Part shown: positions 20,831 through 29,949 of the stretch, piece by piece
Layout: every line of letters starts with the position of its first letter
How positions within the stretch are numbered: the stretch's first letter is position 1
From: Apoda limacodes
Taxonomy: Eukaryota; Arthropoda; Insecta; Lepidoptera; Limacodidae
Assembly (NCBI GenBank): GCA_946406115.1
Contig: OX291544.1
Location: forward strand, 35,295,521 to 35,359,520
Direction: 5' to 3'
DNA length: 64,000 bases
Translations under genes and position numbers: made by a program
The notes under the pieces: generated by a model
Told to the model about the DNA's origin: nothing
The model's database searches: none
What the model saw: the letters and a program-made list of their open reading frames with translations, nothing else

Positions 20831-21790
20831 TTGGCCCATAGTGCAAAAGAGAAAGCCGATCTATTGGGCAGTCTCTTTGCCTCCAACTCGAATATGAACG
20901 ACGAAGGCGCTGTACCACCTACTTTACCGTGGTGCGGTAAGACCATGCCGGAAATCTCTATAACACAGCGAGAGGTACGGCGGGCGTTGTTTTCCCTAGA
21001 CGTTCATAAGTCGAGTGGGCCAGACGGTATACCAGCAGTGGTGCTTAAGCAGTGTGCTCCTGAGTTATGTCCTGTACTCACGCGCCTCTTCGCGCTTTCC
21101 TACCATACTAGGCAATTTCCGTCTTCATGGAAGACTGCGAATGAGCACCCGAAAAGGGCGATAGATCAGATCCATCGAATTACAGGCCTATCGCTATTAC
21201 CTCTCTCCTCTCCAAGGTGATGGAGCGTGTGATCAACACACAGCTTTTGAGATACCTAGAAAAACATGACCTGATCAGCGACCGTCAATATGGCTATCGC
21301 CACGGTCACTCCACTGGTGACCTTCTAGTGTATCTCACACACCGATGGGCACTAGCCATTGAGAGTCAGGGGGAGGCATTGGCATGTAGCCTAGACATAG
21401 TGAAGGCTTTCGATCGGGTCTGGCACCGGGGTCTTCTATCGAAGTTGCCATCTTACGGAGTGCCCGAGGGTTTGTGCAAATGGGTGGCTAGCTTTTTGTC
21501 CGGCAGACGCATACGAGCTGTAGTTGACGGTAGTTGCTCTGATGGCATGGACATTAATGCTGGTGTCCCGCAAGGCTCTGTGCTGTCACCTACGCTGTTT
21601 CTACTGCACATCAATGATATGTTGGAGATCAACAACATACATTGCTATGCAGATGACAGTACTGGAGACGCTTATTACACGGGCCGTGCAAGCATCCCTC
21701 GTTCTGTTGTGGAGGAAAAACGTGAGCATGAGAATCTTGCAGCATCTTGCAGCATGAGAATGACCACTCGACCAGAGTCAGTACTCCAAA
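20831..21790 (+). pseudogene. LINE A reverse transcriptase, truncated
   Basis: Reads LAHSAKEKADLLGSLFASNS, SLDVHKSSGPDGIPAVVLK, then after a frameshift near 21150 RVINTQLLRYLEKHDL, LDIVKAFDRVWHRGLLSKLP, GVPQGSVLSPTLFLLHINDM and HCYADDSTGDAYY. These are RT motifs of the CR1/Jockey-type group, with the YADD box intact. The 3' third (thumb and C-terminus) is missing. Confidence 0.85.
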
Positions 21791-22190
21791 GAAGAAAAAG
21801 GAAGTTGAAACGTATTCCTATGTAAAAATACCTAAGCTTGTTTCAAAAATAATTAGGTTGGAAATATATGATGTCGAAAAATTTAAAAAAACGAAATCTC
21901 GGTGTTTTGTAAATGTGATGCAAACGTGTGTATGCAGAACTTTGTAAATGTGATGCAAACGTGTGTATGCAGAACTTTGTAAATGTGATGCAAACGTTTG
22001 TATGCAGAACTTTGTAAATGTGATGCAAACGTGTGTATGCAGAACTTTGTAAATGTGATGCAAACGTGTGTATGCAGAACTTTGTAAATGTGATGCAAAC
22101 GTGTGTATGCAGAACTTTGTGAATGTAGATAGTATTTTTTTCGACGACGTATATAATTCAACAAAAAGTTTAATGACGAAAATTCAACAG
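21790..22190 (+). other. Orphan coding-like segment split by a minisatellite
   Basis: Plus-strand frame with VETYSYVKIPKLVSKIIRLE and then YDVEKFKKTKSRCFVN leads into the 35-bp minisatellite. After it a similar frame continues as FVNVDSIFFDDVYNSTKSL. It lies where the rest of the Polinton might resume beyond LINE A. I do not recognise the protein; it could be an opposite-strand Polinton gene or chance. Confidence 0.3.
21906..22120. repeat. 35-bp minisatellite, six copies
   Basis: Six adjoining 35-bp units beginning TTTGTAAATGTGATGCAAAC, nearly identical (one T for G in copy 3), plus the start of a seventh. The minus-strand open frames over it are repeat artefacts. Confidence 0.95.
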
Positions 22191-22290
22191 AGCTTAGAAA
22201 AGATATGAATAAATACTTATATTAAAAAAAAAACTATTTTTATTCTATTTAATGTAAATATACGTACGAATACTTTTTCCAAGAATAATT

Positions 22291-22416
22291 TGTAGAATAA
22301 TATAGAGTTTATAAGATAATATAGAGAATTATTGTAGAATAATATAGAGTTTATAAGATAATATAGAGAATTATTGTAGAATAATATAGAGTTTATAAGA
22401 TAATATAGAGAATTAG
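22291..22416. repeat. 42-bp minisatellite, three copies
   Basis: Three 42-bp units starting TGTAGAATAATATAGAG, identical except the last base. Each unit itself holds two related ATAATATAGAG blocks. Confidence 0.95.
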
Positions 22417-22750
22417 TACAAAATTTTTTGGTAGTTGGACACATTTTTGAATACCTCCTTAAGCTTATAAATCCGTATATTTAACCTCCCCCCCCCCCAT
22501 GATTTTTAGTTTGTAATAAACTAGTGGCGAGGGCTTGGGCACCATTCCAAACCGGATAAATATTTATGTGAAAAACATTTGTGTCTGTCTTGAGTCTAGT
22601 ACCCACGGTACAAAATTTGCTTTGTATGGAACCTTACTAGCGTTTGCGATGTCAAGCAATATTTACTAATTAATTTTGTCCTATTAATTACGCGGTCATT
22701 GTGACTCCAGCCTAGGAAAGATAAAATGTTTGTTTGCGATGAATATATAA
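22417..22750. other. Intronic DNA with poly-C tract
   Basis: Contains a poly-C run near 22486-22498. No gene recognised. Confidence 0.5.
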
Positions 22751-22751
22751 A

Positions 22752-22834
22752 TACGAATAGATATGATAAGTATAGGCCACGGTGACCGCTTACCATCAGG
22801 CGGACCGTGTGCTTGTTTGCCACCTTAGTGGTAT
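22752..22834 (+). mobile_element. LINE A 3' tail, isolated
   Basis: Carries GTGACCGCTTACCATCAGGC and GCCACCTTAGTGGTATAAAA, the 3' end shared with the LINE A copies at 59.2 kb and 61.8 kb. It is followed by an A run and a TA microsatellite to 22858. A severely 5'-truncated insertion. Confidence 0.7.
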
Positions 22835-22859
22835 AAAAAAAAAATATATATATATATTG

Positions 22860-23084
22860 TTATTGATATCAGTGACATGAACGGAGCTAGGTGTAGCGCT
22901 ACCGCTTAGTCCGCACGATTCAGCGCAGAGAACCATTTCCTTATATAAATGAAATATTTATGAACTTTGCTTATCAGTCGTTGAGTAGAGTTATTTAGTT
23001 CAATAAATTACAGGAACCTTGCTGAATAAATTAACGCGATCATACATGATTTTAACAAAATAGATTTAGTTTTTAAAAAAATAC
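22860..23084. other. Intronic DNA, no gene recognised
   Basis: No coding similarity or repeat structure seen. Confidence 0.4.
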
Positions 23085-23572
23085 AAGCTTTATTTGAAGG
23101 TGAGACTTATTAACTACAACTGACAATAAATCAACAGTCCTCTAATCATAATAATAAATATTTTTGGACATTACACACAGCGCTGTCTGGCCCCAAAGTA
23201 AGGAAAGCTCGTGTTATGGGAACCAGACAACAGATACAAATACATAAATATTCTTTTTTTTTTAAATACATACATAAGATAATACATAAATACATCCAGA
23301 CTCAAGACAAACACAAATGTTTATAATATGACATAAATCTTTGTCCAGTGCGGGAATCGAACCCACACCTTTTGCACAGCAGCTGGCCACACCACCAACT
23401 TGGCTGCGAGGGAGTTTAAAAAGAAATAAAATTGTGCTTCCAGGGTCTAGTTGAATAGATTCAAAGTTGTAATTGGGGCCTCCGGATCAAGACCCGATCC
23501 CACCAAGATCGGATCTTGATCCATATGCCAAAATTATAACCTACTAAGTTTTAAGGGACATTATGTCTTATT
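23085..23572 (-). repeat. Hairpin repeat, right copy, split by a SINE
   Basis: Reverse complement of the repeat at 8370-8600. The hairpin lies at 23484-23522 (15 of 16 arm positions match) and the GGACTGTTGATTTATTGTC block at about 23110-23145. A tRNA-derived SINE (about 23150-23425) separates them. Confidence 0.8.
23150..23425 (-). mobile_element. tRNA-derived SINE
   Basis: On the minus strand a head with GTGTGGGTTCGATTCCCGC contains a pol III B box (GGTTCGATTCC, plus 23352-23362) and upstream GCCAAGTTGGTGGTGTGG, an A-box-like part. A T/A-rich tail follows towards 23150. It splits the hairpin repeat, so it is younger than that repeat. Confidence 0.7.
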
Positions 23573-23759
23573 TTATCGCTATTCATACCGTGGTAGATCC
23601 TTTGCTTTTCGTGTCCTAGTTGGTATTTTTCATGATTATCACTGTGATGAAAACCCTTGCTAATTGTTTGAATTTCTTCATCCCCTTTCTTGTCCCTAAC
23701 TTTTTTTTTATTTTCTTTAAGCTTTTCACTTAGGTGCTCATAAAGCACTTTTAACGTTT

Positions 23760-25170
23760 TTAAAGTTTCTTGGAACAGGAGGTCTTGGGTTTGCGTTAAT
23801 TGCAAAAAGGGAATAACAGGTTTTACCATTTTATTTATTCCACTAGTAATCTCTTTTTAATTTAATTATCATTTCCCTCATTCCTTTGTGGGACGTTTTT
23901 CCTATGTGATATTTAAGAACTTATTCTCTTTGTTCATTCTCGTCTGACACGTTTACAACACTTTCGGTACATTCAATAGAAAACTGCTTGGTTACCAGAC
24001 TAAAAATCTTCCTATGTATAGGGTATTCACAGTAAATACAATATTTATTTCTGAAATCTACATATTCCTTAAAAAATTGTTAGACAAGTTCAACATTATT
24101 TATAGGTCAATGCACTTCTATAATCTTTTGTTTCTGGTTTGAATCACCTTTCACACAAATGTCACTTTTGAGCCAAGTGAACACCAAACTTTGTCTTGGT
24201 TTGATGTCTATAGCTTCATTTAAATAGTCCGGTCAAATAAGACCAAAAAATAAAAGTAAAGCTACCTAAATTCCCACGAAGCTGAAAATCACTAAGATTG
24301 TTAAAAATATGATTAAAAGTAAAATTTGAAAGTTCCCCATCTTTCCTCTGTATGGAAAAAAAAATATTCAAGGTCAAAGGTCAGAAAAATGAGTTTTTCA
24401 CGATTTTCACCAAAACGGTAAATTTTATCATAAAAATACTTCGAACAAAAATTGTAGATCATAAAATTATCTACAAAAAATGTATCAATACTTATTTTTC
24501 TACGAGCCACCGTTTTTGAGATATAACGATTCAAAAAAAACGCGCTAAGTACACTACCTCATAGAAAACGTGTGCATATGACGATTACAACTGTTACAAC
24601 TTTTTAAATCCTTATTTGATATTGAGTTGGCCGTTGCGTTGCTTTCCGAGTCAGAAAGCTCAGTTGTTTCTATTTCAGGCAGATTTTTACTAATTTTACG
24701 TATGCTATTAGCCAACTCCTTGTAATATCATGAATTAAAATCTTGAATTTTATTTTTCGTCTCATCTACATTTCCTATGATCGATCTGTTATCTTCGTTA
24801 GTCCTGTTCAATTTTATGCATAATAATGCGACTGCGCTTGTGTTCTGAGGCACATTATTATAGCATATCTCAAAGTAGTAATCTTGTAAACGTAATCTTC
24901 ACCTTGTGAGTTTGCTATTCGGTTCTGTTAACGAGTTAAGCCAAGCTAATGGCCTATGATCCGTTTAATAAAAAATATTTTTCCCATATCAATACGGCCT
25001 AAAGGTCTTAACTGCCCAGATAACCGCTAAAAGCAATTTTTCCATCGTGCTATATCTACTCTGAGTGTCACTTAATTTTCTATTAGCATAAGCAAAAGGC
25101 TTATCAGTTCGCACTGAACCCTGTGATAAAACAGCACCGATCGCATAATTTGATGCATTGAACACCTAGT
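23760..25170 (-). mobile_element. Decayed errantivirus-type Gypsy (copy G2)
   Basis: Minus-strand relative of G1. It has an RNase H remnant FNASNYAIGAVLSQGSVRTD and LAWLNSLTEPNSKLTR (24830-25165), the same acidic linker (KNKIQDFNS, LANSIRKISKN; 24640-24780), IPILNEAIDI-type sequence (about 24210) and the start of the integrase (REMIIKLKRDY, about 23850). As in G1, the RNase H motif has N in place of the catalytic D (FNAS). Foreign DNA of about 300 bp lies at 24240-24545. Confidence 0.75.
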
Positions 25171-25194
25171 AATTTTTTACATACCGCGCCGTTG

Positions 25195-25565
25195 ACATCT
25201 TTACCCGCGCCTGCAGTAGAGTCTAAAAGCGCTAGTCTGCGGCATCAACATTATTTGTTGGATCAGCTCGTTCAGACATTTTGGAAGCGATGGAGAGTGG
25301 AATATTTACACAACCTCCAAATACTATAGAGTTCAGTGCAATACGCCCCCTGTCCCTATAGTTACAGATTCAGTACTGGTAATAATAGTTGATAATCTAC
25401 CTCCTGTTTCATGGCCATAAGCGATTGTCGATAAGGTTCATCCCTCTAAGGACGGCGTAATTTGTGTCGTTACCGTTAAAACCGCGAAGAGAACATGTCT
25501 TCGACCCGTCGTTCGTTTGTATCCCCTACTAATCAATAAATACCGAATATCCACATGAAGCTTAA
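25195..25565 (+). pseudogene. BEL/Pao integrase C-terminal fragment
   Basis: Plus-strand frames read LRHQHYLLDQLVQTFWKRW and WRVEYLHNLQ, then VDNLPPVSWP, VDKVHPSKDGVICVVTVKT and LRPVVRLYPL. These are the last conserved blocks of BEL/Pao integrases (FW-RW--EYL, then DN-PP--W--G-V and R--A RL-PL). Two frames are needed. It abuts Gypsy G2 head to head. Confidence 0.75.
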
Positions 25566-25669
25566 TATAATTTGTTTATTATAATTTCAGTACTCAATAT
25601 GTGTTTAGCATATTACTAGCTTATTTTTTAAATTTTTGTATTTTACCTGAGAAGGATTATGTTTATTTT

Positions 25670-26810
25670 TTTATACCACTAAGGTGGCAAATAAGCTTGC
25701 GGTCCTCCTGATGGTAAGCGGTCACCGCAGCCAATGGATATGCAAAACTTAGGGCGCCACTCGCGCATTGCCAACCCTTCAAAAATCTAATAACCTACTT
25801 CTTGAAGAACCCCATACTGTAATCCTTAGAGAAAGCCTTGGCAGGGAGCTCATTCCACAACCAAAGCATTCGCGGGAGGAAGTTTCTTTGAAACCACACT
25901 GTACGTGAGCATGAATTCCATGCTAATGGCGTGCGGTGCGATGGTAGAAGGTAGCCGTGGACATCATTTCGAACAATTCCTCAGAAAACATTCCATTATA
26001 CAATCACAGAGATCTTGGACCTGAACATCGCTGGAAATGTCCATACCAAGGATCCCAATGCTCTTGGAGATGGTGAGGGGAGGGTTCTGGAATTGAAGGA
26101 CCTCAGTTGATAGGGTTTTCTTATCGGTGAAGACCAAATTTTCACCGTCCCCAGTCAGAGACCTTCGACAGAGTGGTCTCGATTTCACTTCCTCGCACTT
26201 TTCCTCCACAACGGAACGGCCCGTGTAATAAGCGTCTGCAGTACTGTCAGATGCATAGCAAATTTATATTGTTGATGTGCAACATGTTATTGATATGCAG
26301 GAAAAACAGCGTAGGAGACAGCACAGAGTCTTGCGGAATACCAGCATTCATGTCCATGCTGTCAGAGCAACTACCGTGAACTACGGCTCGTGTGCGTCTT
26401 CCAGACAAAAAACTAGCCACCTTTTTTGCACAAAGCCTTGGGCATTCCGTAAGATGGCAACATTGATAAAAGACCCCGGTGCAAACCCGATAGAACGCCT
26501 TCGCTATGTTCAGGCTACATGCCAAGGCTCCCCCTGACTTTCGATGGCTAGTGCCAATCGGTGTGTGAGATACACTAGAAGTTCACCAGTCGCGCGACCG
26601 TGGCGTCCCACGGTTGCAGACCAGGTCAAGTTAGAAGCTGTGGTTAATCACACGCTCCATCACCTTGGAGAGGAGAGAGGTAATAGCGATAATTCGATGG
26701 ATCTGATCTATCGCCCTTTTTGGGCATTGGGTGTACATTCGCAGTCTTCCATGAAGACGGGAATGGCCTAGTACGGTACGAAAGTGCGAAGAGGCACGTG
26801 ATTACAGGAC
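25670..26810 (-). mobile_element. LINE A copy 2, 3' half (split by LINE B)
   Basis: Minus-strand LINE A whose tail (GTGACCGCTTACCATCAGGA) starts near 25675. It holds C-terminal RT pieces, a SLNIAKAFYRV block near 26500, and an RT region up to 26810. There LINE B is inserted; the element continues at 29508-29945. Many frame changes. LINE B is therefore younger than this copy. Confidence 0.8.
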
Positions 26811-29507
26811 ATATAAACAAACAAACAAACAAACAAACAAAATTTTTTTATTTAGCAAACACACACATACAAATATTAAAACAAAAAAATAAAAGAAAAA
26901 AAATTATGTACCAAAAAAAGAGTGCATGAGCTAAATGGGCCTCCCCCTCAGCATGATATGTACCCGTGTAGGTACAATACTGATTTTCAGTGGGAGCCCT
27001 TACTGCATCACTTCACGGACATTAGTGAATGACAAAACAATAGCACCTATAAATATTTAATTACTATACTATCCTATATATATTTAAATTGCCTACCTAA
27101 ATAAAAAAATAACAAAAATAAAATATTTACAAAATCACTAATTTAAAGAGAAAGAGAAGAGAAGAAAACGATAAAGGCAAAAGAGGTTGTACACACTTAG
27201 ACTTTTGCCTCTTTAAAGGAGCCTATATTAAAATAGACAAAAAAAAAAAAAAAAAAAAAAAACAATTATATATTATCTATGATACAAATGGTGGTTAATG
27301 GTTATATCCTTCAACTTGTTGATTTTGTGATATATCCTTAACATGCTGATTACCAACAGGTGATAATAATTTAAGTGATAACATATATCATCGTAACATA
27401 TATTCTATGCAAATGGGCATAATTATTAGAAACTGAGTGAAAATATAGGTAAGTGTCGGATTGAACTGCTAATCTTTTAGATTTATTAGTTTCTTAATAT
27501 CATATAATTTAAAAGCTACAATACAATACTCTATCTCTACTCTATGTACTAATATTTGTTTTGAATGACATAGGATAACAAAGAAAAAGAAAAATAGTAC
27601 CTAAAAAGACTGATTATTTAGCAGATAAAGTTTCATTTTCTTGATAAATGTTGTTTTGGTTTTTAAGGAGCGAAATGGCGGTGGTAAATCATTCCAACAT
27701 TTGCTTGCAGCGAATTTGAAACTGCCACGAAATGCCGCAGTTCGGTGACGAGGACAATTTATGTGATATGCGGCTGCCCGAGTTCCGTAATTATTTTGGT
27801 AACGCGCCCATGACAATTTCTCATAAAGGTAAGAGGGTTTCTCTGTTTTTATGACTCCAAACAACAATGTTGCAAAATGTAATTTTCTACGCTCTTTCAT
27901 TTTTAATAATTTAGCATTCAATAAAAATGGTGTTACATGTGTACGAGATGGTATTTGGAAACAAAATCTTGCACAAGCATTTTGGACACGTTGAATTAAT
28001 CTCTCAGACCGTGATAGTAAACAGGAGCCGTAAACTGTGTCACAATAATTTAATTTTGAGAGAACTAATGATTCACATAATCTTATTCTCAATTCTGTAC
28101 TAAGATGAGTTTGTATTTTGTACAATAGTTTAAGGCGATAGAAGCATCCTCTTACTGCTTCTAAAATGTGTGATTCAAACCTTAGTTGATTATCAATTTT
28201 AAGCCCTAGATTTTTTGCCTCTGATACACACTCTATGGGTTGATCATGAATTGACAATACAGGCTGATACATTGCTATATTTTTAACTTGTTTGCTGGAT
28301 CCTATCAACATATATTTAGTTTTTGTAGGATTTAATAGAAGACAGTTCTTATGTGACCACTGAGCAATTCTATTAAGATCCTCATTTATTTTTCTTACAG
28401 CTGTAAGAGTGTTCTCAGAATTAAATGGCAGATATATTTGAACATCATCAGCATAAAGATGATAATAACAATTCTCTATGCAAGAAGTGATATCAGCAGT
28501 GTAAATTATGAAGAGAAGTGGCCCAAGAATGGAGCCTTGGGGTACACCTCGTTTTACTGGCTGTTGGGAAGAAGACAATTTGCTACCATTTACTTTTTCA
28601 ATTTCAACATACTGATATCTGTTCTCAAGATAACTGTCAAACCACCTCAATGCAGGCGTGTGAAATCCATAATAGGACAATTTTGACATAAGAAGAGCTA
28701 AATTTATAGTTTCAAAAGCACGGGAAAAATCTAACAATGCCAATATAGACCCCATACCCTTGTCCCGAGAAGATAACAAATTATCAACAACATCTATTAA
28801 GGCTGTCGAAGTGCTGTGATTTTTTCGAAAACCGGACTGTAAGTGTGGAAGTATTTTATTTTGTTCAAGGTATTCATGCACTTGTAGGGAAACAATTTTT
28901 TCAAGGATTTTAGATATGGTAGACAAGATATTGATTGGACGAAAGTCTTTTCTATTGATTGGGTGAGCTGTTTTAGGAATGGGCTTCACTTTTGCAATTT
29001 TCCACAAATCAGGATATGTTGAAGTAGTTATTGATTTATTCACTATATTAGTAATTACACTTAATGTCTGAGGCATAGTCATTAATAACATTTCTAAGGA
29101 AATTTGGTCAGTTCCCTGCGCATTAGTGCTTAAGCCTTTTATTATAGTTACAATTGTTTCTTCATTTACTGGAGAAAGATGGAAAGTTTCTGAACTAAAT
29201 CTTTGAAATTCATAGTATGTGAGAGTTGAAATGTCAACTGTATCAATACCAGGCAATTTTAAAAAATGTTGATTGACTCTGTCAGGATCATTACATATTT
29301 CAAACATTGAGATATTATGAATACTTTTCTTAAGAATGTTTGACTTAAGATTCTTCCAAAGGAGTTTGGGATTGTTTATATTATTATTGATATGATGTTT
29401 ATAATATGCTTTTTTTTCACTATGTATAGCTGCTGTAACAACTTTTTTCATGTTTTTATAAAACTGTTTATGTGATTCTAAACCTGTAAATCTGAGGATC
29501 AAACTTT
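26811..29507 (-). mobile_element. LINE B, 5'-truncated, nested in LINE A
   Basis: Non-LTR retrotransposon on the minus strand. The 3' end is a (TTTG)n tail (plus AAAC units at 26816-26840) directly next to LINE A sequence. A 3' UTR of about 0.8 kb follows, including a 22-nt A run on the plus strand (27240-27262), then a long intact RT ORF. The 5' end is cut near 29507, before the endonuclease. LINE A resumes immediately beyond both ends. Confidence 0.85.
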
Positions 29508-29508
29508 T
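27601..29508 (-). CDS. LINE B reverse transcriptase, intact reading frame
   Basis: About 635 codons without a stop, RT plus C-terminal domain of a CR1/Jockey-type LINE. Motifs in order: KVKPIPK, FRPINILSTISKILEKIV, SGFRKNHSTSTALIDVV, LLDFSRAFETINLALL, GVPQGSILGPLLFIIYTADI, HLYADDVQIYLPF (catalytic box), NPTKTKYMLIG, AKNLGLKIDNQLRF and a C-terminal CWNDLPPPFRSL. The endonuclease and any ORF1 are missing through 5' truncation, so it cannot move on its own. The first few codons come from the flanking LINE A. It is the best-preserved coding sequence among the transposons here. Confidence 0.9.
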   Translation of the reverse strand, partial: KSLILRFTGLESHKQFYKNMKKVVTAAIHSEKKAYYKHHINNNINNPKLLWKNLKSNILKKSIHNISMFEICNDPDRVNQHFLKLPGIDTVDISTLTYYEFQRFSSETFHLSPVNEETIVTIIKGLSTNAQGTDQISLEMLLMTMPQTLSVITNIVNKSITTSTYPDLWKIAKVKPIPKTAHPINRKDFRPINILSTISKILEKIVSLQVHEYLEQNKILPHLQSGFRKNHSTSTALIDVVDNLLSSRDKGMGSILALLDFSRAFETINLALLMSKLSYYGFHTPALRWFDSYLENRYQYVEIEKVNGSKLSSSQQPVKRGVPQGSILGPLLFIIYTADITSCIENCYYHLYADDVQIYLPFNSENTLTAVRKINEDLNRIAQWSHKNCLLLNPTKTKYMLIGSSKQVKNIAMYQPVLSIHDQPIECVSEAKNLGLKIDNQLRFESHILEAVRGCFYRLKLLYKIQTHLSTELRIRLCESLVLSKLNYCDTVYGSCLLSRSERLIQRVQNACARFCFQIPSRTHVTPFLLNAKLLKMKERRKLHFATLLFGVIKTEKPSYLYEKLSWARYQNNYGTRAAAYHINCPRHRTAAFRGSFKFAASKCWNDLPPPFRSLKTKTTFIKKMKLYLLNNQSF

Positions 29509-29945
29509 TGAGCACCACAACTGGTATACCGTCTGGCCATCTCAACTTACGAACGTCTAGAAAAAGCAACGCCCGCCGAACCTTCTACCGTGTCATAGAG
29601 ATTTCCGGCATGGTCTTGCCGCACCACGGTACAGTAAGGTACAGCGCATTCGTCATTTATATTCGCGTTAGAGGCAAAGAGACTTGGCCCATAGTGCTAA
29701 AGAGTAAACAGATCTACTGGGCAAGTAGATCGGTTTACTCTTTAGCACTATGGGCCAAGTCACCATCGGTTGTCATTACGACGATTGGCAAAAGTTCCCT
29801 TCGGCAGCTTTAGCAATCTATCAGAAAGCACGACTTCGAGAGTAATAGCTTGCAAGTCGCCCACTTATTTTTCCGATGAATTGGAATTTAGCTCTGGCAG
29901 TAGCTTTCTTACTTAACCTCGAGGAAAAGAGAGGTAGGGCACTGC
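29508..29945 (-). mobile_element. LINE A copy 2, 5' part
   Basis: Continues the LINE A interrupted by LINE B. Minus-strand sequence from the RT start (GPDGIP region near 29530) through the RT linker (LAHSAK region) to AAAGCTACTGCCAGAGC near 29890. It includes a 35-bp inverted duplication at 29683-29759. It meets LINE A copy 3 head to head at about 29945. Confidence 0.8.
29683..29759. repeat. 35-bp near-perfect palindrome in LINE A
   Basis: Arms 29683-29717 and 29725-29759 match at 34 of 35 positions around a 7-nt loop TGGGCAA. Other LINE A copies have this segment once (CTTGGCCCATAGTGC...), so one arm is an added inverted copy. Confidence 0.95.
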
Positions 29946-29949
29946 AAGT

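Larger units (their letters stand above)
19764..21790 (+). mobile_element. LINE A copy 1, 5'-complete, internally deleted
   Basis: Non-LTR retrotransposon inserted into the Polinton PolB. It starts with the family's 5' region (AATAAAGCGGGGCATAG), has about 570 bp of 5' UTR, then endonuclease and reverse transcriptase coding parts. About 0.7 kb between the middle of the endonuclease and the RT linker is missing compared with the copy at 46.4-48.3 kb. It breaks off after the YADD region and has no 3' tail. Confidence 0.85.

Noticed and set aside
20434..20946. 170-codon minus-strand frame
   Set aside because: Antisense shadow of the LINE A endonuclease and linker.
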